A DNA stretch of 64,000 nucleotides from assembly GCA_010405405.1 (NCBI GenBank), contig MU004232.1:577481-641480 (forward strand). Reading direction: 5' to 3'. The DNA comes from Microthyrium microscopicum (Eukaryota; Ascomycota; Dothideomycetes; Microthyriales; Microthyriaceae). The stretch's first letter is position 1, and each line of letters begins with the position of its first letter. The notes beneath the pieces are model-generated. The model saw only the letters and a program-made list of their open reading frames with translations, searched no databases and had not been told where the DNA came from. This document shows, piece after piece, positions 23,958-36,703 of this stretch. Both the position numbers and the translations under genes were made by a program.

Positions 23958-26900
23958 TCAACCACGACTGCCCCTATATCCAGTACTCTCACTAATCCAC
24001 TCCCCATCCAAGCACTTGCTGACTCTCGCCAATACACGCCGACCACCCATCATCCCCTCAAACATCTTCACCCGTTCCGACGCACTCATCTTTATGAACG
24101 CTGGCAACCCAAAGGGCGCTACCACATCCCCTGTCTCTCCGAAAAGCGACTCTCCAACCATCGCAACATCTGCTTCCGTCTCAGCGTCTGGTCTCTTCAG
24201 CGCCGTCAGCACAGCTCCCGCCGCATATGCATTCAACCCCGCCCGTCTCAATATCTGTTCCCAACCAGACTCCTCCGCCGCCACCGGCCCATCTACTCCA
24301 TGGCTCTCCATGATCCACGCTGCCATGCCCGCCAATTCAGTCGGTCCGCCTGGCACTAGCTGCACATGCACGTCACCACCAAGTCTAGCCACCACGCCTT
24401 GCAGTGCGGCAAAATGTGTGCTCTGTGATGCACTGAGTGGTGTGGACACCGCAGCGTTCTGGCTTACGAGCACAACTAGACGTTCGCTGCGTATTGCTGC
24501 TTGGGCGAGACGCGTGCGGAAGGAATTGAGTTGTGGACGGTTGCCGGGTAGGCTAAGCTGGGTGGTTTGAGAGAGCGTTGTTATGAGAAGAGCGGTGGAT
24601 GGGGAAAGGAGGATGTCAGCTTCAGCAGTGGGATCGTATGATATACGTGTAGCTTTAGAGGTTGGTAGGGAGAGATTGGGTGGTGAGTGATTGAGGGCGG
24701 TAAAGTCACGCTCAATGAACGTTGCTACTGGGAGGGCGTTGGCGATGAGGCGGTAGAGGGGGCGCTGAGTTCGAAGGAGATTGGTGGATATGATGAATGT
24801 ACGGGCGGGTTGATCTGGTCTGAGTTGTGGAAGAGTGAATGTGGTGCTGGTTCTGACTGGCTGGGAGTGTTGGTCGGGTATATTGACGGTGCTGTGAGTT
24901 ATTCTTCTTGTGTCTTCGATATCTGCTGGCTTGGGGACTTCAATGCCTCTGAGAGCGAAGAACTTGTGGAGCCCATCAGTTGCAGAAAACTTGCTGTGGC
25001 TTATAGTGTCATGATTTGGTTGCTTCCGATCAAATCTCTGAAGTGTCAAGGACTCGACCTCTGTTTGAGATATTGGGATTGCCGTAGAGGTCTTTGAGAC
25101 TTTCTGTCGGCCCTGCAGTTGGAGGCCGCCCATCATATCTGCCTTTCTCTTCCGAACCACAAAGTCAACGTTTTGCTCATCATGAGAGAAATCACCTAGC
25201 TCCAAGTCGTCTTCCTCATCATCTAATTCGCTCAAGACTTGGAGACTGTTGGAGGTTACAATAAGAGAATCGCTTGAGACAACGTCTTCCAAAGTCATGT
25301 ACTCCAAGATTGGCCCTAGAAAAGCCAATTGATCGATTTTCTCGTTAATTGCAACCTTTCCAAGGCGATCGGGAAATGGGCGCCATTTCAGTTGCCGCTC
25401 TATCTTTGAAGCGCCTGGCCATGTGGAATATAGTTTGACTAACTCCTTGGAAGATTGACGAAGGAGGCCACGCTGGGCATGCAGACCGTTAGAAAGTGGC
25501 AATCGTTCAGTCTTACCGGCGGCGAACAGGCTCAACCATGGTGGAGTCGGAGCAGTAAAGTCCAAGACTGGCACCTCAAGTCGCAACGTGGAGTCTGCTT
25601 CGTTCAAAACCTCATGTGTCAGCTTTTGGTTGGCAGCATCAGCCAGTGGCTTCATGACTTCCTCTCCATCAGGCATATTATCGCTAGTTCTGCCGTCCCA
25701 TTGCGCTGTATGATGTGAGATAGATTCCAGAACATTCTGAACGGACTCGCTTTTAACTCTCGAGCTTGGGCTAGTTAGTTCCGCAGCAGGGACAGGAACG
25801 TCCAGTCGAAAGTCAGATATTTTGACAGGGACAAACTTTGGTGAGCTCGACTCCAGGATAGACTGCATAGGCGTGTATATCTTGCTGATGTCCACATGAA
25901 GGTCCTGGCTGTCAAACATCGCGTCTTCCTCCAAGATCTTTTGATTGACATCCTCCAGTTGCTTTACGTCCGGGTCTGTCGTTTCTGAAAATGGCTGCAA
26001 GTTTAACTTTGGAGATGAGAGATTGGCACCCCAATCATCCTCCTCGAGCGGCATCATCGGCGGCGTAATCGACCGCACTCGCGTACTCTATGGAACATGT
26101 CAGCCATCACTCCCTCAAAATCTCGCAATCAATAACTTACCCGCTTGTACGTAACAACGGGATTCATCATCTTGTATCCGTCCTTCTCAACCCATCCATC
26201 CTGTTGTGTCTCCATCAGAAACATCATTCCCTCTTTGTAGACCTTGAGTTTCTCCCCGCTGATCTCCGCCATCTTCTCCTCAGGCAGTGTCTGCCAACTC
26301 TCCGGCCACTCCATGCCTTCATCCAGCTCAACATCCACCGGCGCAAACGGCAATGCCATATTCTCCAAAAATGGCTTCTGCAAGCGGCTGAAGCGCAGCA
26401 AGTCAAGCTCATCATCCGTTGAAAGTAGAGGCACCTCCAATCTCCGTTCCTCCTCCTTTCTCCTGGCAACCATTTTATGATCTGCGGGACCCATTTCGAA
26501 CACTGGGAATTCACCCGGCTGAACAATAACATCCTGCAGCATCCGCATGGCGCCGCGGTCCACGCCCAACATTTCCTTCATCCAGCACTCATCGCCATCC
26601 TTGACGTCAAAGAATCGACGTATGGCCCATCCGAGCTCTTCATCCGCAGTAGATTCTTCACCAACAGCCCAGAATACCTTATTCTCCGCGAGATCATCTA
26701 GCGGCGGACAGGACAGGTAGTCACGCGTCAAGCCGTACTTTTGCGCGAACAGCCGCGCTGAGAGGTCTTCATCGTCCGTATCGTCATCAGATGCATGGTG
26801 GCTAGATGTAGAGTCGCCAAATGCCGAAGGGCCAGATGCAGTACGCCGGTCAACGCCGTCCGAGGAAAGAGGGGCTTGCTGTGCGATCTGATTTTGCGCG

Positions 26901-26977
26901 GCGAATGGCGGACTAGATGAGAAAACACTGGAGCTCGGGAGGCCGGAGGAGACAATGATGGGGTGCGCGGGATCCAT
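23958..26977 (-). CDS. Large protein with an XPF-nuclease-like C-terminal region (possible Zip2/SHOC1 relative)
   Basis: Two minus-strand exons, 26977-26141 and 26087-23958, are separated by a 53-nt intron (GTAAGT...CATAG) and give 988 residues. The N-terminal part is acidic and unrecognised. The C-terminal part (from about residue 690) reads FIERDFT, then ADILLSPSTALLITTL, then SERLVVLVSQ, VQLVPGGPTELAGMAAWIM, and ends with a helical segment GLPAFIKMSASERVKMFEG. The order resembles the XPF/ERCC4 nuclease-like fold followed by a helix-hairpin-helix-like end, as in the meiotic crossover factors Zip2/SHOC1. This is motif-level inference. It may equally be a fungal protein family of unknown function. 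MDPAHP at 26977 was preferred as the start over an upstream in-frame ATG at 27157. Confidence 0.7.
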
Positions 26978-27967
26978 ACTGCGCGGGTTGTCAATGGAGA
27001 AGAATGAAGAAGAATGAAGAATCGAGCGACTCTTGAAAACAAGGCTGCAAAGAAGAGATGAAGTTAGAATAAGCATACTAGACCACCTTCCGAAAATGGC
27101 AGCCTCTAGCTTCATGTCCCAAAGAGGCAATCGTGATAGTACCCAGAAAATATGCATGGTCTGAACACATCAGGAAACATCAACGTGTATATAATCTTTG
27201 GATTACTACCTAAAGCCTCATCAGCCACGGCCTAAAAGCCCTTTCATCAGGTCTAAAAAACCACATTTCTGGTCAAGAAAGAACAACGTTCTATATCAAA
27301 AGGCAGGTTTCGGGAGGACCCTATTTGTGGTGCTTTGTATTCTCCAGCCAGGCAGACAGCATGAGATATTTGTTGTTTCATTAATTACAAAATTTGGTAT
27401 CGGTTACATTCAAAATCAAGATCCAAAGGGTGAATATCGCGAACAACAAAAAGATCTACTCAAAAAGGGGGTATCTGCAAACGAATGCAAGTATTACAAT
27501 ACTATTGGGTAATTGGTATGCTAAATGGAAAGAAGAGGTGAGGCTGGAAGTAGCTGTAGAGGTCGTGATGAGGGTTGTGGAGTGTATCGTGGGTACTCCG
27601 GCTGCAGATGTGAAGAGTGTGAAAGCCAAGGGCCTTGGAATGCAAATCGACTGGTTCGCTCGTATACTGATGATTGATTGAATGGTGATGAATGAAGCCT
27701 CGTCAAGCAGATAAAACAGAATAGACAGAAAGGAAATTGAAGTGAAGGTAGTAGCTCATATAGCCATTGGAAGTGGCAAAGAAAATGTTTAGTGAACGTA
27801 GTGGTACCCCAAAGGGGAGCAAGAGAAACAGATAGGAAATAATAGTGAAGGTGGGTAACATGAAGTCATGTTTACAAGAGAGGCTTCATTTGGTCAGTCA
27901 TTCAATTCGAACTCAAAGTATTGAGCAGTGGTAGGAGAAATGCATCGTCAAGTCGTAAAGCAGCAAT
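26978..27967. other. Intergenic region, no gene supported
   Basis: These 990 bp hold the upstream region of the gene starting at 26977 and the 3' region of the gene ending at 27968. Short open frames on both strands lack coding character. Nothing else is recognised. Confidence 0.5.
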
Positions 27968-30900
27968 CTATTGAGTAATAGTCGCGCCTGAGGATGACTT
28001 TGTGTTCAAGGGTTCCGTAGATCCTTTTCTGGAGACTTCGACGAGCTTGGCACTAGGCGTACGTGTATGTTTTACACTGGTGGCACGTTGAAGCAGTGGC
28101 TCTTCAGTTCCAGGAGAGATGCCATCGTCTTCATGGTCAACCTTGAGCTCTTTGCTGAGAGCAGCGTCGGAATCGCCGGCGGCAAGTACATCTTTGAGCA
28201 GACCTTCGCTGCTTTGAATGCGGATGCCCTTTTTTATGGCAGGTTGTCTAGCAAGCTCACCATAGACTTTGAAGTTTGTACCTGGCTCGTCTGCTAGATC
28301 CCCATATACACCACGAGCACCAACCTCGCCACTCGGGGTGCGGTTAACGAATGATGGCTCCTCGAAGTGGTAACGCTGTGGCGTAGTTTCCTCGTTCGAA
28401 TGCAGCTCATCCTTCAAGGCAGTGAGGCGTCGGTAGTAGTCGTCATCAATGACGGTCTCGTGAGCGTCTTCTGTTGGCGTGTTTCGGCCGCTTTGTCTGT
28501 GATCCCGGTGTGAATCTGAGTTGCGCTGTGACACTGATTCTCGAAGCGAGGCGGGGCTGCGCAGTGTACCACTTCGGCTTGACAGGCCGCGTTTTGCTGG
28601 CTTTCCTGTGAGCCATGATCCTTCCGAGTCTACGCTAGCGAGCGATCTGGTAAGTGGGTTTGACAGTCGGCCCGGTGATTTTCCACGCGGTCCGTCATCT
28701 TCTGGATCATATGCAGATTGCTCGCTAATACGGTGGTGTGAGATTGGTGTAATCATGGCACCTCGTGATAAATCCATGTGTAGCTGACCTGGGTCGGGAT
28801 GAGGTGAGTGCACCCGTGATTCCGGCGGGGAAGGTAGCTGATTGTTCTCAAGTGCATGTATTTTCAGGCCGGGAAGATCTTCCTGGAAGCGGGAGTGTGA
28901 TCGAACGGATGGAGCTATTCGAGAACTGCCGTCTTGTGACAGCGATGCTCTTTGATGAGAAGCACCAGAGGGTATCGCTTGTGTGCCGTGGCCTTCCACT
29001 GGTGTGGCTTGATCATCGCGCCAGATTACTTTGAAGGCAGCGTCTGATCGACGTTTATTGCTGGTGGCGTCAGAAGTTGATCTATCGCGAGACTTGCGTT
29101 TGTCACCCCGGCGAAAGAACGAAAGTAGGAGCGATGGTCGTCGCTTCCGTTTTTTCTCTGTGACTTCCTCTTCAACATTGACAGGCTCGTTTCTGATGCT
29201 TTCTGGTACTTGAGGAAGCGCCGTAACTGGTTCAGACATTCCCTGATTAGCATGTTGAGGCATTTGTGGGGAAAACGAGGAATATTTGCCGATAGGATCT
29301 CTATGGATGGTCGGAGGAACAGCAACCTCCGCGTCATGAAGATGGGAAGGGAAGGAGCTTGCGAAAGGCGAGGAAACTGGTGTTTCAATATCACTACCCA
29401 TCCCGAGAAGAGGAAGACCAGGAATCTCGTCGCTGTCAGTTGGTAAGAGCGGAGAAACCCGGTGCTCCTGCTTTGGCTCTTCTGGCGTCGAATGCTCCAC
29501 ATGAGAATCAACCACCGCTTTAGACGGCATGAATTCTTCTGGGGCTTCTACGGATCCAAAATCCAGGACAGGCTCAGGTGAGCTCATGCTAGGTCGCGGG
29601 TCTTCTGGTATATTGTGATGTTCTCGTGATGTTTGGGGATGTTCCAGTGGTGACGGCTGTTCGTGTACAGGTTGTAGTTGCGGGAAAGGCTCTCGTGTCG
29701 GCTCAGATACATCTTCCATGGGCGTATCACGGGAAATTTCTGGAAGTTGTGGAGCATCTACTCCTAGTCCTGCTGGACGTTCTGCTCCTGACCTCGACCT
29801 CGAGCGTGTCCGTCGGCGTTCTCGATGTCGTTTGCCAGCTCGTGCTGCTACTACTGTTCCAGCTACACCTGTTGTCGCAACATCGGCAGGTCCTATGTCG
29901 TGATCGGTTCCATCCTCACCAGCCTCTTCTCTAGCACGATCTTTTTCTGCCCGTCTTTCCAACCGTCTTCGAAGCTTTTCCGCATCTCGCTCTCCTTTCT
30001 TCTCTTTTCGTCGCGTTTCTCGTTCCATAGCAGCACGAAGTTCGCCAGAGTCGAGGTCATCAGCTATGTCGTCAACACGTTTTCCCTTCTTGACAGGTTC
30101 TTTTCCGGAAGAAGCTTGTTGATGCTTTGCTCCCACTGATTTGCTGGAAAGGTGTGGATATCCAGTATTCATCATGTATGGGTCGGAAACTTTTATAACT
30201 GGACGAGGTGACAGCATGTCTCTAATGCTTATCCGGTACATTCTCCCATCCGTGCCGCTATGTCGTGATGACATTCCAGAGTCTGGACGAGGTAGCGAGA
30301 TATTCGAGACAGGATTATCAAAGTTTCGATTCAACCCGTCCCGTAATCTTTTGCTGTCTTTTCTTAGGATACCACCGTCTCCGCGACCCCGTGGACGAGG
30401 GGACACTGCTGGCGCGCTCATGATTCTAATTTCTTCTTCCCGAACCGGATCGGAGCCTCGTCGTTTTTTGCTAAGTTTACGATTGATGTCCGTATGTATG
30501 CGTTTTTGCGACGGCGTTCTTGAAAGAATACTCTTCTTATTGCTGTGTCCAGGAGGCATTTGGAGAGGTTGATTCGGAGTTGCCAATCGCGAATGTGATG
30601 ACTGGAGTCGAAAGTCGTATGGAATGTCTGCGGTCTCCCTAGTGGCAGGCCGAAGATGGGGACTTGTCCTGAGCCGTCTACTTTGGGGCAAGGCGGTTAT
30701 ATCCTCCACGCTGTTTTGAGACATGCGCGAAGGCCGTCTATGTGCGAATTGAGAGTTCATCGGTGAAACGGGCGCAATGGGGTCCAGAGTTGAAGACTGC
30801 ATCATTCCGGTGTCGCCTTGTTTCGTAGAGGCGGTTCCTCTTCGCGATCGTTGATTGCTTCCCTTGCTGGGTCTTCGCTTCGAAGAGGGAGCGGGTTCTG

Positions 30901-30988
30901 AGGGAGGATGTGAGGGAGGTATGTTTGTAGGAAGTTCGTCAGCTTGAGACTCCCGGCGGGAGCGCTTTCCGAATGGCCAAATAGCCAT
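27968..30988 (-). CDS. Large, largely disordered protein of unknown function
   Basis: A single uninterrupted frame encodes 1006 residues from an ATG at 30988. It opens with MAIWPFGKRSRRESQADELP, then runs through Ser/Pro/Arg-rich disordered sequence with many basic clusters. A strongly charged stretch around residues 310-400 (alternating Arg/Lys and Glu, including RRRLERRAEKDRAREEAG) is probably helical or coiled-coil. A more conserved-looking end contains YHFEEPSFVNRTPSGEV and YGDLADEPGTNFKVYGELAR, where the YG(D/E)LA motif occurs twice. No catalytic domain or membrane span is visible. Many SP and RxxS motifs suggest phosphorylation. It is probably a scaffold or cortical protein, but I do not recognise it. 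Confidence 0.8.
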   Translation of the reverse strand: MAIWPFGKRSRRESQADELPTNIPPSHPPSEPAPSSKRRPSKGSNQRSRRGTASTKQGDTGMMQSSTLDPIAPVSPMNSQFAHRRPSRMSQNSVEDITALPQSRRLRTSPHLRPATRETADIPYDFRLQSSHSRLATPNQPLQMPPGHSNKKSILSRTPSQKRIHTDINRKLSKKRRGSDPVREEEIRIMSAPAVSPRPRGRGDGGILRKDSKRLRDGLNRNFDNPVSNISLPRPDSGMSSRHSGTDGRMYRISIRDMLSPRPVIKVSDPYMMNTGYPHLSSKSVGAKHQQASSGKEPVKKGKRVDDIADDLDSGELRAAMERETRRKEKKGERDAEKLRRRLERRAEKDRAREEAGEDGTDHDIGPADVATTGVAGTVVAARAGKRHRERRRTRSRSRSGAERPAGLGVDAPQLPEISRDTPMEDVSEPTREPFPQLQPVHEQPSPLEHPQTSREHHNIPEDPRPSMSSPEPVLDFGSVEAPEEFMPSKAVVDSHVEHSTPEEPKQEHRVSPLLPTDSDEIPGLPLLGMGSDIETPVSSPFASSFPSHLHDAEVAVPPTIHRDPIGKYSSFSPQMPQHANQGMSEPVTALPQVPESIRNEPVNVEEEVTEKKRKRRPSLLLSFFRRGDKRKSRDRSTSDATSNKRRSDAAFKVIWRDDQATPVEGHGTQAIPSGASHQRASLSQDGSSRIAPSVRSHSRFQEDLPGLKIHALENNQLPSPPESRVHSPHPDPGQLHMDLSRGAMITPISHHRISEQSAYDPEDDGPRGKSPGRLSNPLTRSLASVDSEGSWLTGKPAKRGLSSRSGTLRSPASLRESVSQRNSDSHRDHRQSGRNTPTEDAHETVIDDDYYRRLTALKDELHSNEETTPQRYHFEEPSFVNRTPSGEVGARGVYGDLADEPGTNFKVYGELARQPAIKKGIRIQSSEGLLKDVLAAGDSDAALSKELKVDHEDDGISPGTEEPLLQRATSVKHTRTPSAKLVEVSRKGSTEPLNTKSSSGATITQ

Positions 30989-33900
30989 GTTTAGGTATAC
31001 TAGATGGTACTACAGAATGGGGCCGAGCTGAAGTGGATTCCATGAGGCTAATGCGACATTGGTACGGAGTATATCCAAAACGGTGAGGTAGGATGGCCTA
31101 AAGGCGCGAGATCGCCTTAGACCAGGTCGCGTATTTGGTAGACAATGGAGAAAATCGGTTCGTCAAGGACGGACTCGCGGAGGAGTGGAGAGGTACTCAG
31201 GTGGGTGTGTAACCTGAGAAAAGAACCACAGAACCAGAGTCAAAGGCAAGAGTCTGAGCGCTCAAGTGCCAGGCCAACCAAAACCACCGGGTGGCAGCCA
31301 CAGAGAGATGTAGTTACGGTATAAAAGAAGCTTTGACAATCGTAGGCGATTTGATGGACAGCCTCTTAAAGATGTGCGCGCTTCTTTGGGTTAGCAAGAG
31401 CAATCGCGCGTGTTTAGGTTGCGGTGTAATGCCCGTGCTGGTCGCGGCGCAATCAGTGAGTGGGTCGGCAGGCTGAGACGGGCTGACAAAATTACCAGAG
31501 AGAGAAAGGCGTGATAACAATGATGGAATAAAGAAAGCTGGCGCTAATCATTCATAAACAATTGCAGCGCTGAAGGAGGAGAAGTAGAGGCCTGATTAGG
31601 TAGAGAGTGAGAAGGTGAAATTGGATATTTGAAACTGGTGACAATGGCTGGCAGTGGTCAATGGTCATTCAGTCAGGAGAGGCTCCGGTCGACAGATCAG
31701 GCTCTTTCAGGGAAAATAGGGAAATTAGCAGGCGGACAATTACCGACCCAAACGGAGCCAAAAGAACGGCAGACGACTTTAAGCCTGGCTTAAACGACGT
31801 GGGGACGCAAGGGCGACGACGAATAACAGCTGGGCAAGAAGAGCGCCAGCGAGTCAAAATCAACCCTTTTGCTCCACTGACACGGCTGTGGCGTTTTCCA
31901 GCTTGAAATTCCGCGATGAGGATCCTTGGAAATCTTCCAGAAAAAGCACAGTCGTACAGAAAGAGACTTGGAGACTTGGAGACTTGGATGAAGTTGGGAA
32001 TATTGGCAAAAACCTGGTCGAATTGTATGTTGTAGCTTGTACTTTACAGTAGAGATGCAGGTCAGCTTGCAGCGTGGTCGATCGTTAATCGTCAGTAACA
32101 AGTGCTAGATATGCGGGCTTTGCTGCATGCCAGGCTCTTGGGTTTGTAGGACTGTTTTTGAGACACGCTGACTGTCACGGCTGAGAAACAGGCCTGTCAG
32201 TTTTCAAAACACTTTTTGCACTTCTGCTTCGAACCTTGGACCTTGGATTCTTTTTTGGTTGAGTTTTTGAGGAGAATGGGGATACGCAAGCCGCAAAACC
32301 GATGTGGATATTGACTTTTTGCAGCGATAACTGGTTGAGCTGCAAGTCTGTGATACCACAAATTCCAGAATCCAGATCAGTCTTTGTCCTTGTTTCTTCT
32401 ACCTGCTGCAGACCTCGGCGAGTACGGCGGCCTTATATTCGGTTTTTGGGCTGAACGTTGGCGCCGCGAGAGACAGGCAACGCAATTGATGAAAAGAACC
32501 AACCTCCTTGATGGTTTATGACAGATCAAGATGCAAAATATTTGCAGCGTCAGGCAATCGCATGGGTCCCATACACTCCTTATTTAATCTGAGATTACTT
32601 TCTACTCCCGTCTTCTTTACAGGCCCAGGCCTACCAGGCTTAGGACCAGGCGGGTTGACCGGATTGAAACAAATATAACCACTACAATATAGGAAAGCAG
32701 CTTGTGTGACGCACCTCCTGGTTCACAGAATGGCAGTGCCCATACTCTCTATCCTAGTAGATTGATTGATGTGTGCTGCATTAGGATTATGGAGCCAACT
32801 CCGGGGTCTGGAGTAAGAATAGTCATGCACATATTGAGCCTTCTGTCAAGTATCTCAAGACTGTCTGCCTCGCATTGAATGCCCATGGCCAATCCTGCTA
32901 CGCTGTTGATACTTCAGCTATTGCCCCCTTTCTCATATCACTAACTGACTGGGTAGAGCCAAGGAAACAACTTCGAGTTTACCGTAATCTATACAAGACC
33001 ACACGTTGTAGGTACTCCAAGACCGGTGCTTTGCAAAGACCGGTTGACTTTCAAAAGCTCCAGTTTGATCCTCATAAATTTTGGTTGGTCAAGTCACCCA
33101 TTGGCTCATAGCCTCACCATCGTCGGACGAAATTCTCCGTCTTTAGCTCCCGATTACCGCTCTTAGTCTACTTCAACCGCTTAGATCCAGCTAAACGCGT
33201 TCGTTGAGCAACTTGAGATAATTTATACTTTTCGGAAGTCTTCTCTGTCGTAAAGCCTCCGCCTAGCGCTGCCAGAAGCTTGACCAGATTATGCAAAGCG
33301 GTAGTCCTTCGTCATTCAGACTAGCCTCTCGATATCTGGTCCAGGATAACCTACAATATGCCGCGGTCTATACAGATCGTTCCAGGGATTCTTTGCTCAA
33401 TGGCTGTCATGATTAATTAATTATGGAGCCTCTTCCCAATGTCCATGGATTATTTGTACGATAAGATCCAACAGAAGTTCGTGTCAGCCGTGGAATACAA
33501 TTCTCTCACCTCTGTACAACTTCCGAAATGCTTCCAAAAATCCAACAGAGCCTCATCTCAGCCCTATTGCGGCTCGGCGACGTACAGCAGATCATCCAAC
33601 AATAGCACCCGTCGTGCCCGTCATCTACCTGATTTTTGTGCTGATTAGACCAGAAATACATGCCCTATCTGCGGAACAAAGCCTGCACGATCTCCAATAG
33701 TGCAGAATCTTGGGTGCTAAGATATGCGCAGACTGGCAAGGGCTTTCAAGCTGTCAGACGTCGGAGAGTCGGCATTTGTGCTCAAATGTCTGTAGCTTTT
33801 GAAGCTATGCTGTTGCCTATGAGCTTGGGTTTAAAGTTTGAGTAAATATTTGGGAACGGTATATCAATTCTCAACGTAATGATGAGGTGTTGATAATGAA

Positions 33901-34993
33901 TCGTGAGGCAAACAAGGAGTTTGAATTTTGAGCTGCGAGTAAAATTCCTTCAACGTCATGGTAATAAGCAAGAGAGAGTTGAAGAATGCGGCGTTACATC
34001 GACAATATCGATCCTTGATACGAATAGCTGGTTATTGTAGAGTACAACCAACTAAACGACATCCACCAAGACACCAACCCCCAATCAGAGCGGGCACTTA
34101 TATAGGTAGCTGAATTATTGTTGTCTTACGATATGATATGCTGTAGTTAGACTAGCCCACAAGCCTGCTTGATATATGAGATATATCAGATATGCTAAAT
34201 CGCTATAACACACAGCATGAAATGACTATTAGTATGGCCCGAAAGAAGTTGAAGGTCGGTTGAGTTAGACTGCCTCAGTCGAAGTTTATCGACTATATTT
34301 GCAACAGATAATACGACTCTATCCAACATAATCATTTTCTAGGTTCATTAGGTGGAGTGTTCTTATTTTCCCACCGTGACCCATATCATCGATTTCAAGA
34401 CCAACTGACTGGAAATGATATCGGAACTGCTTCAAGCCATAGTATTATGTTTGCTTTCTCTAGAATGATCTCTCAAATCCATTAACATTTACTTGTTGAT
34501 ATTTGGTTGCGCTACCATACATGACCAACGGATTGATAGGGTTCTGTGGGGTTAGTGGAGTTTCAAGGACAGTCCCATATTAAGCATAAATTTTCAGCCT
34601 CATTGATATCTCCACCTCCTCTATCACTAAAATAACATATCAGACTCCATTAAACTTCAACTGCCGCGCAAATCTATCTTCAAGATGCAACTGCTTCTCA
34701 TGGTCTTACATGAGGGGCGTAGCCCCACTCAGCGGGGAAGCTTCCAACGATGATCAGCACATAGCAGAAAGACCAAGAGCGGTGTCGGGCAACAACCATC
34801 GGATGCATCAAAAGCGAGATCGCTCAACTTCAACGCTTCGTGAAAAATAATGTGAAAGCAACTTCTAGCTGTTGAGTCAATCAACTAGTTCCACGGCTGA
34901 AGTTTGCCTGCCTTTCACACGCGACTCAACTGTTCAGCCCCCGTCAAGACCGCCTTCTCACGACATCTTGATCGCAAGCTCAAGCTGGACACG
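30989..34993. other. 4-kb gene-free stretch
   Basis: Only short, non-coding-looking frames occur on either strand, and composition is ordinary rather than RIP-like. The first kilobase probably holds the promoter and leader of the gene starting at 30988. A small tandem repeat (GAGACTTG, three copies with 8-9 bp spacing) lies at about 31963-31988. Nothing else is recognised; a lost gene or long non-coding transcript cannot be excluded. Confidence 0.5.
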
Positions 34994-36703
34994 ATGGCGA
35001 CGGAAATGAGCGATCTGTCGGCACAAGGGAAGAAGTTTAGCGAGAAGACGGGCGAGGACTATCGAGATGATGCAGGCGCTGCGTCCGATGATGGCGAGAT
35101 GGACGTGTTGGAGTTCACGCCATTGGAGAAGCGGACGTTGTTGAAGAAGTTGAATTGGCGGGTTGTGGGCTTGATCTCGTTTTTATATCTGTTGAGCTTT
35201 TTGGATCGGTCGAGTATGTCCATTCAAATTATATGGTTTGGAACAGTCTTCTAATGGATTGTATAGATATTGGAAACGCTAAGATTGCTGGGCTGATGAC
35301 GGACCTGAAACTCAACGATGAACAGTATGGTTGGCTTTTGACGGCTTTTTATATCACATACATCACATTCGAGTGGATGGCATTACTGTAAGTTGGATAA
35401 AGAGAAAGTAAAAGAGATCGTATTAAGTGATACGCAGGTTCAAACTAGTACGACCGCATGTATATCTCACAATTGTCGTGCTATGTTGGGGAATCATTGC
35501 TTCTTTGCAATCCCTCACTACCAACTTCACTCAAATCCTGCTCCTACGGACGAGTCTGGGAATTGCAGAAGCAGCTTTTTGCGGCGTCCCATTCTACCTC
35601 TCATTTTTCTTTCGCCGAGAAGAACTGGCCTCTCGCATTGGACTATTCATTGCTGCCGCACCATTGGCAACATCATGCGCAAGTAGCATTGCCTGGGTCA
35701 TCACCAGTCTCGCATCGATTAGCCCGATTGCTCCATGGCGACTCCTGTTCCTTGTCGAAGGCTTCCCGAGTGTTATAGTAGCATGGTACTGCTTCCACAA
35801 CGTAGCCGATTCACCAGGTACTGCCTGGTTCCTAACTCCAAAAGAGCGCGAATATGCTGTATTACGACTTCAAGAACCCGGCTCGACTCTAGGAGAAGAA
35901 TCCCACGATGAAAAGCGCTCAAACAACCGCAAATCTAAGAGCGGAATCAACTTTTCCGAAATTGCAGAAACTTTGCGCGATCCCAAATCCTACCTCACAG
36001 CCGTAAGTCGAAAACCAGTCCCGCTCCAGCAATCCAAACTAACCATCTGTAGGCCATGTATTTCAGCTGCAACGTCGCTTTCTCCTCCATGCCCGTCTTC
36101 CTACCCACCATAATCCAACAAATGGGTCATACACAAGTAATGGCTCAAGCCCTCTCCGCGCCTCCTTACCTCGTCGCCTTTGTCGTCGTACTTAGCGTAT
36201 CATACATATCCGATAAGCGCGGCGCACGTTCGCCCTATATCGTCTTCTTTGCGCTCATGGCTTCCGCGGGCTACGCGCTCATCGTTCTCGCCGGCGTACT
36301 CGGTCTACCCAATTGGATCCGCTATTTTGGACTATACCCAGCATGCATCGGCTTCTTCACATGCATCACACTATTGCTCGCGTGGACGCTGAATAACCAA
36401 GAATCTGAGTCGAAGAAGGGTACGGGTATAGCCATCTTACAATTTCTGGGACAGTGTGGACCGTTGGTGGGTACGAGACTATTCCCGGCGACGGATGGCC
36501 CGTTGTATGTGAGAGGTATGGCGACTTGCTCGGCGTTTATGGCAGGCGTCGCGTGTTTGGCGTTGTCGTTGCGGGTGTTATTGAAGAGGGAGAATGAAAG
36601 ACGTATTAATCAGGCGATGGCGCAAGATATTGCGCTTGGAGAGGACGTCGAGGAGCCGTTGGTTGGGCCGGATCGTGGTGGGCCATTTATGAACATCTTG
36701 TAA
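34994..36703 (+). CDS. MFS permease, anion:cation symporter (Dal5/allantoate permease-like) family
   Basis: Four exons, 34994-35213, 35267-35387, 35438-36002 and 36053-36703, are joined in phase and give 518 residues. A polar N-terminus of about 55 residues precedes about 12 hydrophobic spans. The hallmark is LDRSNIGNAKIAGLMTDLKL in and just after the first span, where the first intron splits the Asn codon; this is standard in Dal5/Tna1-type fungal permeases. Also visible are QYGWLLTAFYITYITFEW, RTSLGIAEAAF and FFFRREELASRIGLF. Relatives carry allantoate, nicotinate, pantothenate or other organic anions with protons across the plasma membrane; the substrate here cannot be told. The ATG at 34994 was chosen as the first ATG with a normal leader. 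Confidence 0.9.

Noticed and set aside
26978-27157. Longer N-terminus for the XPF-like gene
   Set aside because: An upstream in-frame ATG exists, but the added sequence is hydrophobic and unlike the acidic protein that follows; MDPAHP is the more natural start.
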